Shown: positions 35,221 through 44,126 of the stretch, piece after piece
How the letters are laid out: each line of letters opens with the position of its first letter
Numbering within the stretch: position 1 is the stretch's first letter
Origin: Corynebacterium canis
GTDB lineage: Bacteria; Actinomycetota; Actinomycetes; Mycobacteriales; Mycobacteriaceae
Length of the DNA: 64,000 nt
Direction: 5' to 3'
Assembly: GCF_030408595.1 (NCBI RefSeq)
Contig: NZ_CP047080.1
Location: 430,470-494,469, forward strand
The notes under the pieces: generated by a model
The model's database searches: none
Seen by the model: only the letters and a program-made list of their open reading frames with translations
What the model was told of the DNA's origin: nothing
Translations under genes and position numbers: made by a program

Positions 35221-37086
35221 ATGTGTGGAATCGTTGGATACGTTGGTGGCCGCAACGGCCTACAAATCGGACTGGACGCGCTACGCCGCATGGAATACCG
35301 CGGATATGACTCCGCAGGCATCGCGGTCGCGGACGGCGCAGGCCACCTCAACGTAGTGAAACGCGCCGGGAAACTCGCCAACCTTGAGGACCGCATCGCG
35401 GAAATCGGCGCGGACACATTGCAAGGCCACACCGCGATCGGGCACACCCGGTGGGCGACGCACGGGCGACCCACCGACTCAAACGCCCACCCCCATCTGT
35501 CCTTCGATGGCAAGGTGAGCGTGGTGCACAACGGCATTATTGAGAATTTCGCGCCGCTGCGGGAACGCCTCACGCGCGCCGGGGTAGAACTGCAGAGCGA
35601 AACGGACTCCGAGGTGGCGGCGCACCTGGTGGCCTTGGCGTATGCGGAAGGGGACAGCGCCGGGGACTTCCAGGCCAGCGTGTTGGCCGTGCTGAACCAG
35701 CTAGAAGGCGCCTTTACGCTGCTGTTCCTGCACGCCGATCACCCCGATAAAATCATCGCCGCGCGGCGCTCCACCCCCCTGATGGTGGGCGTGGGGGAGG
35801 GGGAAATGTTCCTCGGTTCCGACGTCGCGGCCTTTATCGAATACACCCGGGACGCCGTTGAGCTGGACCAGGACAACGTGGTGATCATCACGGCGGATGG
35901 CTACCAGCTATTGGATTTCCAGGGCAATGCGGCGGAAGGCAAGCCGTTTGTGATCGATTGGGACCTCGCCGCCGCGGAGAAGGCCGGGTATGACTCCTTT
36001 ATGATGAAGGAGATCCACGAGCAGCCCGCCGCCGTACGCGATACGCTCGCCGGGCACCTGGTGAATGGTCGAATCGTGCTGGACGAGCAAAACCTTTCGA
36101 ACGCGGATTTGAAGGCCGTGAACAAGATCTTTGTGGTGGCGTGCGGATCCGCGTACCACTCCGGGTTGCTGGCGAAGTACGCCATCGAACACTGGGTGCG
36201 CATTCCCGTGGAAATCGAGGTGGCCTCCGAGTTCCGCTACCGCGACCCGGTGTTGGACTCCCGCACGCTGGTGGTGGCAGTTTCCCAGTCCGGGGAGACT
36301 GCCGACACCCTCGAGGCCGTGCGCCACGCCAAGCTGCAGGGTGCGAAAGTGCTTGCGGTATGCAATACGAACGGTTCCCAGATTCCCCGGGAGTCCGACG
36401 CCGTGCTGTACACCCACGCCGGGCCCGAAATCGGCGTGGCTTCCACGAAGGCCTTCCTCGCACAGGTGGCCGCGAACTACATCGTGGGCCTGGCATTGGC
36501 GCAGGCGAAGGGCACGAAATACCCGGATGAGATCGCCGATATTTGGGCGGACCTGGAGGCTATCCCCGCCAAGATCGACGCCCTGCTGAGCTGCGAGGAG
36601 CAGGCCCGGCAGATCGCCGAAACCCTCGGCCCGATACCAACAATGCTATTCTTGGGGCGCGGTGTTGGCTATCCCGTAGCGTTGGAGGGTGCGTTGAAGC
36701 TCAAAGAGTTGGCGTATATCCACGCCGAGGGTTTCCCGGCCGGCGAGCTGAAACACGGCCCGATCGCCTTGATTGAGGACGATCTTCCGGTGGTCGTTGT
36801 GGTGCCTAGCCCGCGTGGCGTTAAGGTGCTGCACTCCAAGATTGTGTCCAACATTCAGGAGATTCGGGCGCGCGGGGCGAAAACCATCGTGATCGCGGAG
36901 GAAGGCGATACCGCCGTTGAGCCTTACGCGAACTGGCTGATTCGCATTCCGGAATCCTCGTCGATTATGCAGCCGCTGCTCGCTACCGTGCCATTGCAGT
37001 TCCTTGCTGCGTTTATTGCGCGCGAATGCGGCAACGACGATATTGACAAACCACGTAACCTTGCGAAGTCAGTTACAGTGGAGTAA
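35221..37086 (+). CDS. glmS: Glutamine-fructose-6-phosphate aminotransferase (isomerizing)
   Basis: GlmS makes glucosamine-6-phosphate from fructose-6-phosphate and glutamine, the first step to UDP-GlcNAc. The N-terminal Cys (MCGIVGYVGG) is the glutaminase nucleophile, with HTRWATHG and HNGIIEN supporting. Two SIS domains follow (CGSAYHSGLLAKY, SQSGETADT, STKAF), and the C-terminal KPRNLAKSVTVE is canonical. Length 621 residues is normal. No glmS ribozyme or GlmZ-type signal is visible upstream. Confidence 0.97.
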   Translation: MCGIVGYVGGRNGLQIGLDALRRMEYRGYDSAGIAVADGAGHLNVVKRAGKLANLEDRIAEIGADTLQGHTAIGHTRWATHGRPTDSNAHPHLSFDGKVSVVHNGIIENFAPLRERLTRAGVELQSETDSEVAAHLVALAYAEGDSAGDFQASVLAVLNQLEGAFTLLFLHADHPDKIIAARRSTPLMVGVGEGEMFLGSDVAAFIEYTRDAVELDQDNVVIITADGYQLLDFQGNAAEGKPFVIDWDLAAAEKAGYDSFMMKEIHEQPAAVRDTLAGHLVNGRIVLDEQNLSNADLKAVNKIFVVACGSAYHSGLLAKYAIEHWVRIPVEIEVASEFRYRDPVLDSRTLVVAVSQSGETADTLEAVRHAKLQGAKVLAVCNTNGSQIPRESDAVLYTHAGPEIGVASTKAFLAQVAANYIVGLALAQAKGTKYPDEIADIWADLEAIPAKIDALLSCEEQARQIAETLGPIPTMLFLGRGVGYPVALEGALKLKELAYIHAEGFPAGELKHGPIALIEDDLPVVVVVPSPRGVKVLHSKIVSNIQEIRARGAKTIVIAEEGDTAVEPYANWLIRIPESSSIMQPLLATVPLQFLAAFIARECGNDDIDKPRNLAKSVTVE

Positions 37087-37087
37087 C

Positions 37088-37100
37088 GCTTTTCGACGCC
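37088..37100 (-). repeat. GGCGTCGAAAAGC word, intergenic copy
   Basis: A-variant of the word on the minus strand, starting 2 nt after the glmS stop and lying just before its terminator. Confidence 0.65.
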
Positions 37101-37103
37101 CAG

Positions 37104-37130
37104 CCCCCTGCACCCCGGTGCGGGGGGTTT
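37104..37130 (+). terminator. Terminator after glmS
   Basis: CCCCCTGCACC and GGTGCGGGGGG form a long stem with one wobble and a very short loop, followed by TTT. Confidence 0.75.
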
Positions 37131-37235
37131 CGCGTTTGCGGGGGTAAAGCCAATATCGTGAGTGCATCGTTAGTGCGCCAAATTTGATAAGGGTGGTGGG
37201 GTACGAAAACTCGCCTACGCGGAAGGAAAACTCTA

Positions 37236-38012
37236 GTGGCTGTGGTCATGGCAATGCTGCTCCAACACGAAGCTGACCTGGGGGTTAACGAGGAAGAACT
37301 GAAAATCCAACTGGCTGAGGACTGGCCGGATTTTGACGTCTCCCAGCTGACCCGCACCGAATCCGAAACCGGCGTGCTCGCGTTCACCTATGGCACCTAC
37401 GTGATCATGGTGAGTTCGGTGCAGCGCCCCATGCAGGAACTCAATCACATCAGCGAACTCTGCGCCGCGAGCCGCCTCTGGCCGGACGAAGTTGCGTTCG
37501 ATACCGACTATCAGGCGCACACCCTAGTCAGCGTCGCAGGGGTGGGGGAAGGCAACGAGATGGAAGCATCCGCCATTCTCACCCGCGTCATCGCATCGCT
37601 TATCGCGATCGCCCCGCACGGTTTCGCAGTGTTCTGGGAAGGCGCCCAACACCTCGCATACCCCGGCTTTGTCCGCGAAATCGCCCTGCAGGAACTTCCG
37701 CGGCCGTTGCCCGCCATCTGGGTCTCCTACAACATTGGCCCCGGGCCTAACGGCAAGATCGCCGCCCTGACCGTGGGCCTGGAACGGCTTGGGTTGATGG
37801 ATGTGGAGCTGCCCGAAGTCAACGAACCCGGCCGCGAAACCCTGGAAACGCTGATCCGGATGGCGGGCTACTTGATGGAAAACGGCCTGGTGATCAAGGA
37901 TGGTGATTCCATCGGTGGCTTCGGGCCGGACAGTATCACCGCTGTGTACGGGCCGTCGATGATTTCGGCGGATAAGACCGTGATCCAATTGCATAGGCAG
38001 CCGACCGCGTAG
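37236..38012 (+). CDS. DUF4261 domain protein
   Basis: 258 residues. The C-terminal portion ENGLVIKDGDSIGGFGPDSITAVYGPSMI is typical of DUF4261, a family of unknown function. It appears soluble. The GTG at 37236 follows gaaggaaaa; internal GTG/ATG codons within five residues are alternatives. It may share context with the other DUF4274 and DUF1963 proteins of this region, families frequent among immunity-like or stress proteins, but no function can be assigned. Confidence 0.75.
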   Translation: MAVVMAMLLQHEADLGVNEEELKIQLAEDWPDFDVSQLTRTESETGVLAFTYGTYVIMVSSVQRPMQELNHISELCAASRLWPDEVAFDTDYQAHTLVSVAGVGEGNEMEASAILTRVIASLIAIAPHGFAVFWEGAQHLAYPGFVREIALQELPRPLPAIWVSYNIGPGPNGKIAALTVGLERLGLMDVELPEVNEPGRETLETLIRMAGYLMENGLVIKDGDSIGGFGPDSITAVYGPSMISADKTVIQLHRQPTA

Positions 38013-38090
38013 CGTCCGTGCACGGCGGGCGACGTAAACCCCAGCCAACGAGGGATAACGCCGATCGCAGATGTTAGGCTTGCTACAACT

Positions 38091-38765
38091 ATGAGCTCTG
38101 AATCGGAATACCAGCCTCCCGTCCTCACCGTTGACCTTGTCGCCTTCCGTGTCTACGACGCGCATCTGGAGGTCCTGCTGCTCAAACGTGCGGCCGAACC
38201 CTTCAAAGGCGAATGGGCGTTGCCCGGCGGCTACAACGCTAAGGGTGAGACCACCATTGAGGCTCTTACGCGCGTCGCCCAGCAAAAGGTCGGTCTTGAT
38301 CTGGACTCGGACCTCGGTTTTCTGGAGCAGCTATACACATTCGACACCGTGGCCCGCGACCCGCGCGGCCACGCCGTGTCCGTGGTCTACCTCGGCTGCG
38401 GATACGAATTCAACCTTCAAGACGGGGACAACGTCCATCAATTCTGGCGCGTTGATGAACTCCCGAGCTTGGCGTTCGACCACGCCGACATTATCCGCTA
38501 TGCGCGCGACCGGCTGAACTCCAAAATGTCCTATAGCAATGCCGTCGCCGGCCTACTACCTGAATCGTTTACGCTGTCCCATTTGCAAACCGCCTACGAG
38601 GCCGTGCGCGCCCGCCGGCTGGATAAACGCAATTTCCGGAAGAAATTCCTAAGCCTTAACGTTATCCACGAAACCGGCGGGGTCTGGCGCGAGGGAGCGC
38701 ACCGCCCGGCGAAGCTTTACGCCTTTAATTCCAAAAAGCTCCAGAACTTCAACGTGCCGTTTTAG
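38091..38765 (+). CDS. NrtR-type transcriptional regulator (degenerate Nudix plus winged helix)
   Basis: 224 residues with an N-terminal Nudix fold and C-terminal winged helix, the architecture of NrtR regulators of NAD metabolism that sense ADP-ribose. The Nudix box GYNAKGETTIEALTRVAQQKVGL keeps the overall pattern but the catalytic REUxEE reads RVAQQK, so hydrolysis is probably lost, as in true NrtR. The C-terminal part (VRARRLDKRNFRKKFLSL) fits the DNA-binding domain. No NAD biosynthesis gene is adjacent, though an Nnr repair gene and paralogue lie within 10 kb. A -10-like TAGGCT is at 38075-38080. Confidence 0.82.
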   Translation: MSSESEYQPPVLTVDLVAFRVYDAHLEVLLLKRAAEPFKGEWALPGGYNAKGETTIEALTRVAQQKVGLDLDSDLGFLEQLYTFDTVARDPRGHAVSVVYLGCGYEFNLQDGDNVHQFWRVDELPSLAFDHADIIRYARDRLNSKMSYSNAVAGLLPESFTLSHLQTAYEAVRARRLDKRNFRKKFLSLNVIHETGGVWREGAHRPAKLYAFNSKKLQNFNVPF

Positions 38766-38776
38766 CGCAAGCCGGG

Positions 38777-39361
38777 CTAACTGCGGTCCGGCTGCAGGGA
38801 ATCGGCGATTCCCCAGAGCTCGCCGCCGGCCTCCACCTCGGTGAATTCGAATTCCTTTGGCAGGGAGTGCAGGAATTCGCCCCTGTGCGCCTTGGCATCG
38901 AGCTGGGTGAGAAACCGCGCGAGGTCATTGTTTACGATCTCGCCCGGTGCGTGGGCGGGGTGGCCGTAGGAATCGGCGAAATATTGCGGGTTGGATAACC
39001 AAAAGAGCATGCGGGCGGTGCGGATATCGCAAAACGGGCTGTTGATGATCTGCTCGAGCGCCCAAAACCCGTCGTCGAAGTTGTAGTCCTTGGCTAAGTA
39101 GTGCAATTCCTCCGGATTGGTGATCGCCGCGAGTTCGGCCTTGATTTCCTCCTGGTATTCGTCGAACCCGAGCTGCCGCTGGCGCAAATGCGCCGCAAAG
39201 AGAACCCGGCAGGATGGTTCCTCGCTGTTTTCGCTGATATCGCAGTCTTCGAGTTCCTCATGAAAGTCCTCGTCGTCGAGGTCTACGTAGTAGGCGTCCC
39301 CGGCGAGGCAGGCGCGCATGTGCAGTAGGTCCAGTTCATAACTACGAGTCTCTGTGATCAT
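38777..39361 (-). CDS. DUF4274 domain protein
   Basis: 194 residues, acidic and soluble. The segment TNPEELHYLAKDYNFDDGFWALEQIINSPFCDIRTARMLFWL matches DUF4274, a family of unknown function. The ATG has aaggga upstream. It converges with the NrtR-type gene, stops 11 nt apart. Confidence 0.75.
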   Translation of the reverse strand: MITETRSYELDLLHMRACLAGDAYYVDLDDEDFHEELEDCDISENSEEPSCRVLFAAHLRQRQLGFDEYQEEIKAELAAITNPEELHYLAKDYNFDDGFWALEQIINSPFCDIRTARMLFWLSNPQYFADSYGHPAHAPGEIVNNDLARFLTQLDAKAHRGEFLHSLPKEFEFTEVEAGGELWGIADSLQPDRS

Positions 39362-39783
39362 CGTTATCCCTTGATCGACATGGGCGTTGGTGTGGCGTCA
39401 GTGACCTCATTGTAGGTGGTGTGTTCTGGCGTGAGATGAACCCGAAATTATATTGTCCGACGCCCATCGCGGCACTTCGCGGTGCATTAAGCAATGGCCA
39501 TGAATTGACTTTTGCTGAAGCCCGCATAGAAACAATGAAAGAGGGGATTTATAAGCCCCTAAAATTACATTGAACTATGCCGAGATAGTTTGCCCACATG
39601 CCGCCCCATTGGTGTGTGATCTTCCCCAAAGCACGCCCTTTACCAGCGCGTTTCTCCATGTGAAAATAAGTTCAGTGTACGCCGAGTTCCGCGTATATGC
39701 CGCCTCAACATTGCGCAAATTTGGCACGCCGAAGACCTAAATGATCGCCTACTTTGTGCCCTTGGAAACTATGATGCATTGCT
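39362..39783. other. Intergenic region before the Nnr-like gene
   Basis: No gene found. It includes a short AGGGG/CCCCT inverted pair (around 39542-39560) and a -10-like TATGAT at 39770-39775, 8 nt before the next ATG, consistent with leaderless transcription of that gene. Confidence 0.4.
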
Positions 39784-41028
39784 ATGGAGCCGTTGTTTCC
39801 CGCAGAACTGGTAGACCCGCTTTTAAAGGAAAGCTTTGCCCAAAATGGGGTTGGGGTTCTGGATCGCGGCAAAAAGGTCACCGGGCAACTCATCCCCATT
39901 GAGCGCAGAATTGCCGATGTCGTAGTGGCCGCAATGAGCGGCGGCAGACACGTGCTCTATCCCCGCCGCGTGCTCCTCGTGGCGGGCTCCGGCTGGCGCG
40001 GCAGCGTCGGCTTGATCAGCGCCGTGGAGCTCTTGGGCCGCGGCGTTGCCGTCGAGGTGTTTTTCGCGGCGGGCGCTTCAAGGCAATTACGCAGCCGGGA
40101 ATTTCAGCGCTACATTGACGCTGGCGGCAAGGTGTTTAACTGGCTGGAGGCCTTTGACACCGACTTTATCGGCGCCGAATTCGACCTCGCCGTGAACGCG
40201 CTGGACCTCGGCGATGAGTTCGAATACCACACGGTGTTGTCGCTCCCCACCGTGGCCATCGGGGTGCCTACCGCGCAGTGGAAGGCGGAGTGCTCGGTGG
40301 CCATCGGATGGGCCACCGTGGAGCACATGCAATTCGGCGGCCGCGTGTTTATCGCTCAAGTACCCGTGGAAAGCCCGGGCCGTTCGGAGACGTACGGGGT
40401 GCGCGTGGCCCGCCGCGATGCCGCGTATTTGGGCATTGAAGGGGTCAAGGAGCTGCGGGAACCCCGCCTGCAATTCATTTCGCGCAATCGTGTTTCGGTG
40501 TTTCCGTCCCGCATTGGGATCGTCGGCGGGACGCCGCATCGCTCGGCCGCGCATGTGCTTCCGGCGTTGGCGGCGCAGCGCTTCGCGGGCGCGGAGGTAA
40601 GCATTGTGGGCCATGTAAAGGAGTCGCCGACCGGGATTCCGGAGGCGCAGGTTGTCGGCACATTAGAACAGATTCGCGGCTCCGGCCCCGATTGTTGGGT
40701 GATTGTCGACGGCGCGAGCCCCGCCCAAGTCGCGGAAGTGAAACGTAGCGGGGCGTCCTGGTGGGACGGGCGTGGCGACCGCATAATCAGCCCAGACTTC
40801 CAGGTATTTCCCGGCGCCATCACCACCATTCGCAGCGCGGACCAAACCATCGTGGTGGATACCGAATTGCAGCGGGTGCTCGGCCCAGGGGCACAGGATG
40901 TCCTGCTGGGGCTGCTCGCCGTGAACGACAATCCGGTGTTGGCGGTCCAGGCATGGGCGGAGGCCGTTGCTGCGGTGGGTGAGCCTTGGCGCTTTGTCTC
41001 CGGGAGCCGCGTCGTCGATAAGCTATAG
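39784..41028 (+). CDS. Degenerate paralogue of the NAD(P)H-hydrate repair enzyme Nnr (probable pseudoenzyme)
   Basis: 414 residues. It can be aligned by eye to the authentic Nnr at 47503-48918. In the epimerase-like half, VLLVAGSGWRGSVGLISAVEL matches ILVLAGSGGNGGDALYAATEL, and FDLAVNALDLGD matches YALVIDGITGIG. In the dehydratase-like half, RIGIVGGTPHRSAAHVLPALAA matches GVVGICAGSTQYPGAGIMCSIAA, and LGPGAQDVLLGLLA matches TPGSGDVLSGLAG. The key GNGGD and GSGD motifs are lost, so both activities are probably gone. It may be a regulator, scaffold or NAD(P)HX sensor. Its 3' end overlaps the convergent MerR gene by 6 nt. Confidence 0.68.
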   Translation: MEPLFPAELVDPLLKESFAQNGVGVLDRGKKVTGQLIPIERRIADVVVAAMSGGRHVLYPRRVLLVAGSGWRGSVGLISAVELLGRGVAVEVFFAAGASRQLRSREFQRYIDAGGKVFNWLEAFDTDFIGAEFDLAVNALDLGDEFEYHTVLSLPTVAIGVPTAQWKAECSVAIGWATVEHMQFGGRVFIAQVPVESPGRSETYGVRVARRDAAYLGIEGVKELREPRLQFISRNRVSVFPSRIGIVGGTPHRSAAHVLPALAAQRFAGAEVSIVGHVKESPTGIPEAQVVGTLEQIRGSGPDCWVIVDGASPAQVAEVKRSGASWWDGRGDRIISPDFQVFPGAITTIRSADQTIVVDTELQRVLGPGAQDVLLGLLAVNDNPVLAVQAWAEAVAAVGEPWRFVSGSRVVDKL

Positions 41029-41799
41029 GTGCGTTTGCAGGCGATCGAAGGCCATGTTGATAAAGCGGCGGTGCCCGGCGGAAGGGGCGGCGGACAGGCA
41101 CAGCAGGCGAACCGCGCGATTATTGGCAAGGCGGCGGGCGTTTTCCAGCGTCGACTGCGGCGGATCGCCATAACTTTCGAGGATGGCAAATAGCCTGTCC
41201 ACGAGCTTCTCGCACACCTGTTCGGTGAGGATGCCGCCGGTGGGGTCCGCGAACTCCACGTAAAAATCCGCGATCTCCTGGTGGTCGACGCGGGAAATGT
41301 AATAGGAAAAATCATCGTCGATAAACCCGCGCTGGGCGGCGAGCTCCACCAGCATCCGCTCCCGGTTAAACAATTGCAGCGCCTTTGTGGAACCGGAAGC
41401 GCGAATGCGGGCCACGATCTCGTCATAGCTCGCGGCCAGCGGATCCGGCAAAAACGACTGCTTGCCCGCCGCCACCTGCTCCCGGAGCGCCAACAACCGC
41501 TGGCGCTGCGCCTCCAGGGAACTGATATGGCTGTTTAAGGAGTCAATCGCATCATCCAACGCGCCGACATCGTCGGCTGGGATCTCCCGCGGGGCCTCCT
41601 GCAAATGGCGCGGAACCTGCGCGAGCGGGATGCCCGCCGTGGTCAATGTGCGGATGCGCACCAGCAGCGCGACATCCTCAAAGCTGTAACTCCGCCACGC
41701 GCCGCGCTGCGGCGGTATCGGCAGCAGGCCGATCTGATGATAATGGCGGATCGTGCGCACCGATACGCCCGCGATCTCCGCCACGGTAGAAACCCTCAT
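41023..41799 (-). CDS. MerR-family transcriptional regulator 1
   Basis: 258 residues. The N-terminal MRVSTVAEIAGVSVRTIRHYHQIGLLP with the wing RSYSFEDVALL is a classic MerR DNA-binding domain; a dimerisation coiled coil (DAIDSLNSHISSLEAQRQRLLAL) follows. The ~150-residue C-terminal domain has no Cys-rich metal site and may bind an organic ligand. Its promoter has the 19-bp spacer typical of MerR targets and shares architecture with two ABC exporter promoters nearby, so it probably regulates them and itself. It is similar in layout to the second MerR at 44123. Confidence 0.88.
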   Translation of the reverse strand: MRVSTVAEIAGVSVRTIRHYHQIGLLPIPPQRGAWRSYSFEDVALLVRIRTLTTAGIPLAQVPRHLQEAPREIPADDVGALDDAIDSLNSHISSLEAQRQRLLALREQVAAGKQSFLPDPLAASYDEIVARIRASGSTKALQLFNRERMLVELAAQRGFIDDDFSYYISRVDHQEIADFYVEFADPTGGILTEQVCEKLVDRLFAILESYGDPPQSTLENARRLANNRAVRLLCLSAAPSAGHRRFINMAFDRLQTHL

Positions 41800-41805
41800 G
41801 CCACC

Positions 41806-41836
41806 ATTGTGGGGTGTGACGCAGGGTCACAGTCAA
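41806..41836 (-). promoter_or_regulatory. MerR-type promoter of the MerR 1 gene
   Basis: On the minus strand: -35 TTGACT (41836-41831), a 19-bp spacer with the dyad GTGAC-N5-GTCAC, -10 CACAAT (41811-41806), then 6 nt to the ATG. The overlong spacer is the hallmark of MerR-activated promoters. The short 6-nt gap implies a leaderless transcript. Confidence 0.75.
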
Positions 41837-42066
41837 GGGTTACAGTTTTAGGGTTTAGGGGCGGTGTGTTGTCGCCCGGCCAATCGGCGGTGAGGGCCGT
41901 AATGTTACTGAGCGATTGGCCTCAGTCCCGCACCTTTGGCGCTTGTGTCACAATGCGTGAAGGCTGTACAAAAACGGTGTAGCATCTGAGAAGCGCGCTT
42001 TCAATACTCACTCATAACGGGAAGGGGAACGAGATTAAAGCTTGGTATAAAGCATCACGATCTTGC

Positions 42067-42507
42067 ATGGTCGAATGCGAAAAGATCAGCAACAAGGAGC
42101 TGATCACAGCCATTGCCTCCGGCAAAGTGACTGAGCTTATCCCGCCAGAGCAGTTTAATGTTCTGGAGCGGAAGAAACAGTGCAGCAGAATCGTCAATTT
42201 TCTTATGGCAGCCCTCTACGCGGTAGTTTTTGAGGGCTTGCTGGTCCTAGTTATTGGAACCCCATTGTATTTCTTGTGGGGAGTCGAGCGCCCCGAATTC
42301 TGGGTGCTCGGATATTTCGCCCTTGTGTTCGTTTTGTACCTGTCAAACCAGTGGGGCGGCACTTCGCAATACAATAAGAATGTTCGGTTGTATGCGAAGT
42401 TCTATGAGCGGTTCCGTAATGCCGCCCGCGCCGCCAGCCAGCCCGCCAATGTTGGCGAGGCCGTCCAGGCCGATGTTCCGGTTCGCAATACCGACCGCGC
42501 GGCGTAG
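42067..42507 (+). CDS. Small membrane protein of unknown function
   Basis: 146 residues with two adjacent membrane helices (FLMAALYAVVFEGLLVLVIGTPLYFLWG and FWVLGYFALVFVLYLSN) flanked by cytosolic ends. The N-terminal ISNKELITAIASGKVTELIPPEQF is hydrophilic. The start is uncertain; no strong Shine-Dalgarno precedes the ATG at 42067. A hairpin terminator follows. No family recognised. Confidence 0.6.
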   Translation: MVECEKISNKELITAIASGKVTELIPPEQFNVLERKKQCSRIVNFLMAALYAVVFEGLLVLVIGTPLYFLWGVERPEFWVLGYFALVFVLYLSNQWGGTSQYNKNVRLYAKFYERFRNAARAASQPANVGEAVQADVPVRNTDRAA

Positions 42508-42526
42508 CCCAAGCTTGTAACCGAAG

Positions 42527-42560
42527 ACCCCAGTGAGCGCATGCCGCCGCTGGGGTTTTT
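42527..42560. terminator. Terminator between the small membrane protein and ABC permease 2
   Basis: ACCCCAG and CTGGGGT form a stem followed on the plus strand by TTTTT. It lies between converging genes and serves the plus-strand gene; the T run abuts the permease stop codon. Confidence 0.7.
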
Positions 42561-44089
42561 CATGAGCAGTGCAGGTCGCGGCGTCGATAAGCGATGGCGC
42601 CTACGAGCGCGCAGCCGAAGCCGATGCACACAAGCGTCACCGCCGCAAACGTATGTTCGTGCGCTGGCCAGGCGAACAGGGAGGCGTCTAGGAGCCAGGA
42701 GGGGAAATCCATAAGCTCGCCGAAAAAGGTAATAAAGCCGGACGCCGCAACCGGTACCCACGCTAGTGCTGACCAGCGCAAAGAGCAGCCCGTACACAGC
42801 GTGGCAAACCCGGCGGCCGCGACGGCTGGGGGCGATTGGTCGAGGATTGCTTGCCATGCGGCTTCGAACACCTCTGCGTCGGTGGAGGCGTCGGCAACAA
42901 TGGCGGAAAGGGGAGCGATAATGGCGACGATGCACAGTGTGACCGCCACCGCCGTGCCGAAATCGCTAAGCAGCGGGCGATGGCGCGGATTCCCATTAAC
43001 CACCTCTTGCGTGACGACGCCGCTCCGCTCATCGCGCGCCGTAGCCAACGCGAGCTGCACCGCGGCGCAGGCAATCAGGATGCCCACGGGTGTGGCGATA
43101 AAGCGCAAATAGCTCGCCTCGGTCTCGGCATCGCCGGTGATGGATTGCATAAGTGCGGCGGTATTTGGGGACCCTTCAAGCAGGGAATTCATCTCGCCGG
43201 TGAGTGCGAATAGCGCGAGGGTGATGGCGGCGACGGCTACGAACCAATTTGCGATGACGCTGCGCTGGTTTCGCACGCGGAACAGGTACGGGGTGCGGAG
43301 CGTCCAGGTGGCATGGAGATCGCGCGGAACCAACAGCGGCGCGTAGCAGACCAGCGTAATCCCGAGCGCGGCGGCGAGCGGCCAGGCGTCGTTAAGTTCG
43401 AACGGTTTGACTAGGTCGCGCCAAGCGAGCGGGGAGCCCCAGCGCAGGCGGGGGAAATCCCACACGTCCGCAATCACGCGGAGGAAAAACGCCGCAGCCA
43501 GGGCAATCAACGCCGCGCTGCGCGCCTGGCGGGCGGTCTGGGACCATTGCGCGCACAGCATGCCGATGCCGCCGAAACACCCCGTGGCCAGCGTCACCGT
43601 CTTGCCGAGCAGCAGGCAACCATAGAAATCGAAACCCTCCAGGTGAAGGTTCTGCGCATACAACGCGCACGTGCTGGCCGCGCCCAAGAGGCAACACGTG
43701 AGCAATACCGTGGCCGCCGCCGCCAGGTTCGGGGTCGCCCGGCCCATGCCCGTCACGCGCACCAACTCGAGGATCCCGTCTTCTTCGGCGGCGCGCGTGA
43801 GGCGGATGGCAAGGAGCAGGGACATGATGCAGCCCAGGAGGATCACCCACATCCCGGTCTCCCACATGGTGAAACTGGGGATGGTGAGCGGGTCCGGGAC
43901 CACGCCGTACAGCACCCGCAGGCCGAGCTGGCCGCGCATCGGATCGGCGAGGCGTTTCAGCTCCTCGGCGTTCGGGTACGTGTCGTGGTACGCGTGCGGA
44001 ACCACCGCAATCAGGGCGGTCAGCGGTACAATCCACGCGGCGAGGAACCAGCGGGTGGAACGGAAATTACAGCGGATAAGCTCGAACAT
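42560..44089 (-). CDS. ABC-2 type exporter permease 2
   Basis: 509 residues with about twelve membrane helices in two homologous halves; each half opens with RCNFRSTRWFLAAWIVPLTALIAVVP-type helices. The cytosolic loop RLTRAAEEDGILELVRVTGMGR is conserved with permease 1 (RLTRAMEEDGIVELIRVTGISN), so the two are paralogues. It has no ATPase of its own and probably shares the one at 46513-47367. I start at the ATG at 44089, six nt after the -10 of a MerR-type promoter. The exported substrate is unknown. Confidence 0.82.
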   Translation of the reverse strand: MFELIRCNFRSTRWFLAAWIVPLTALIAVVPHAYHDTYPNAEELKRLADPMRGQLGLRVLYGVVPDPLTIPSFTMWETGMWVILLGCIMSLLLAIRLTRAAEEDGILELVRVTGMGRATPNLAAAATVLLTCCLLGAASTCALYAQNLHLEGFDFYGCLLLGKTVTLATGCFGGIGMLCAQWSQTARQARSAALIALAAAFFLRVIADVWDFPRLRWGSPLAWRDLVKPFELNDAWPLAAALGITLVCYAPLLVPRDLHATWTLRTPYLFRVRNQRSVIANWFVAVAAITLALFALTGEMNSLLEGSPNTAALMQSITGDAETEASYLRFIATPVGILIACAAVQLALATARDERSGVVTQEVVNGNPRHRPLLSDFGTAVAVTLCIVAIIAPLSAIVADASTDAEVFEAAWQAILDQSPPAVAAAGFATLCTGCSLRWSALAWVPVAASGFITFFGELMDFPSWLLDASLFAWPAHEHTFAAVTLVCIGFGCALVGAIAYRRRDLHCS

Positions 44090-44095
44090 AATGCG

Positions 44096-44126
44096 ATTAT
44101 CTGGTGTGACGTAGCGTCGCAATCAA
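44096..44126 (-). promoter_or_regulatory. MerR-type promoter of ABC permease 2
   Basis: On the minus strand: -35 TTGATT (44126-44121), 19-bp spacer with GCGAC-N5-GTCAC, -10 GATAAT (44101-44096), 6 nt to the ATG. It overlaps the stop region of the upstream MerR 2 gene, allowing separate induction of permease 2. Confidence 0.75.
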
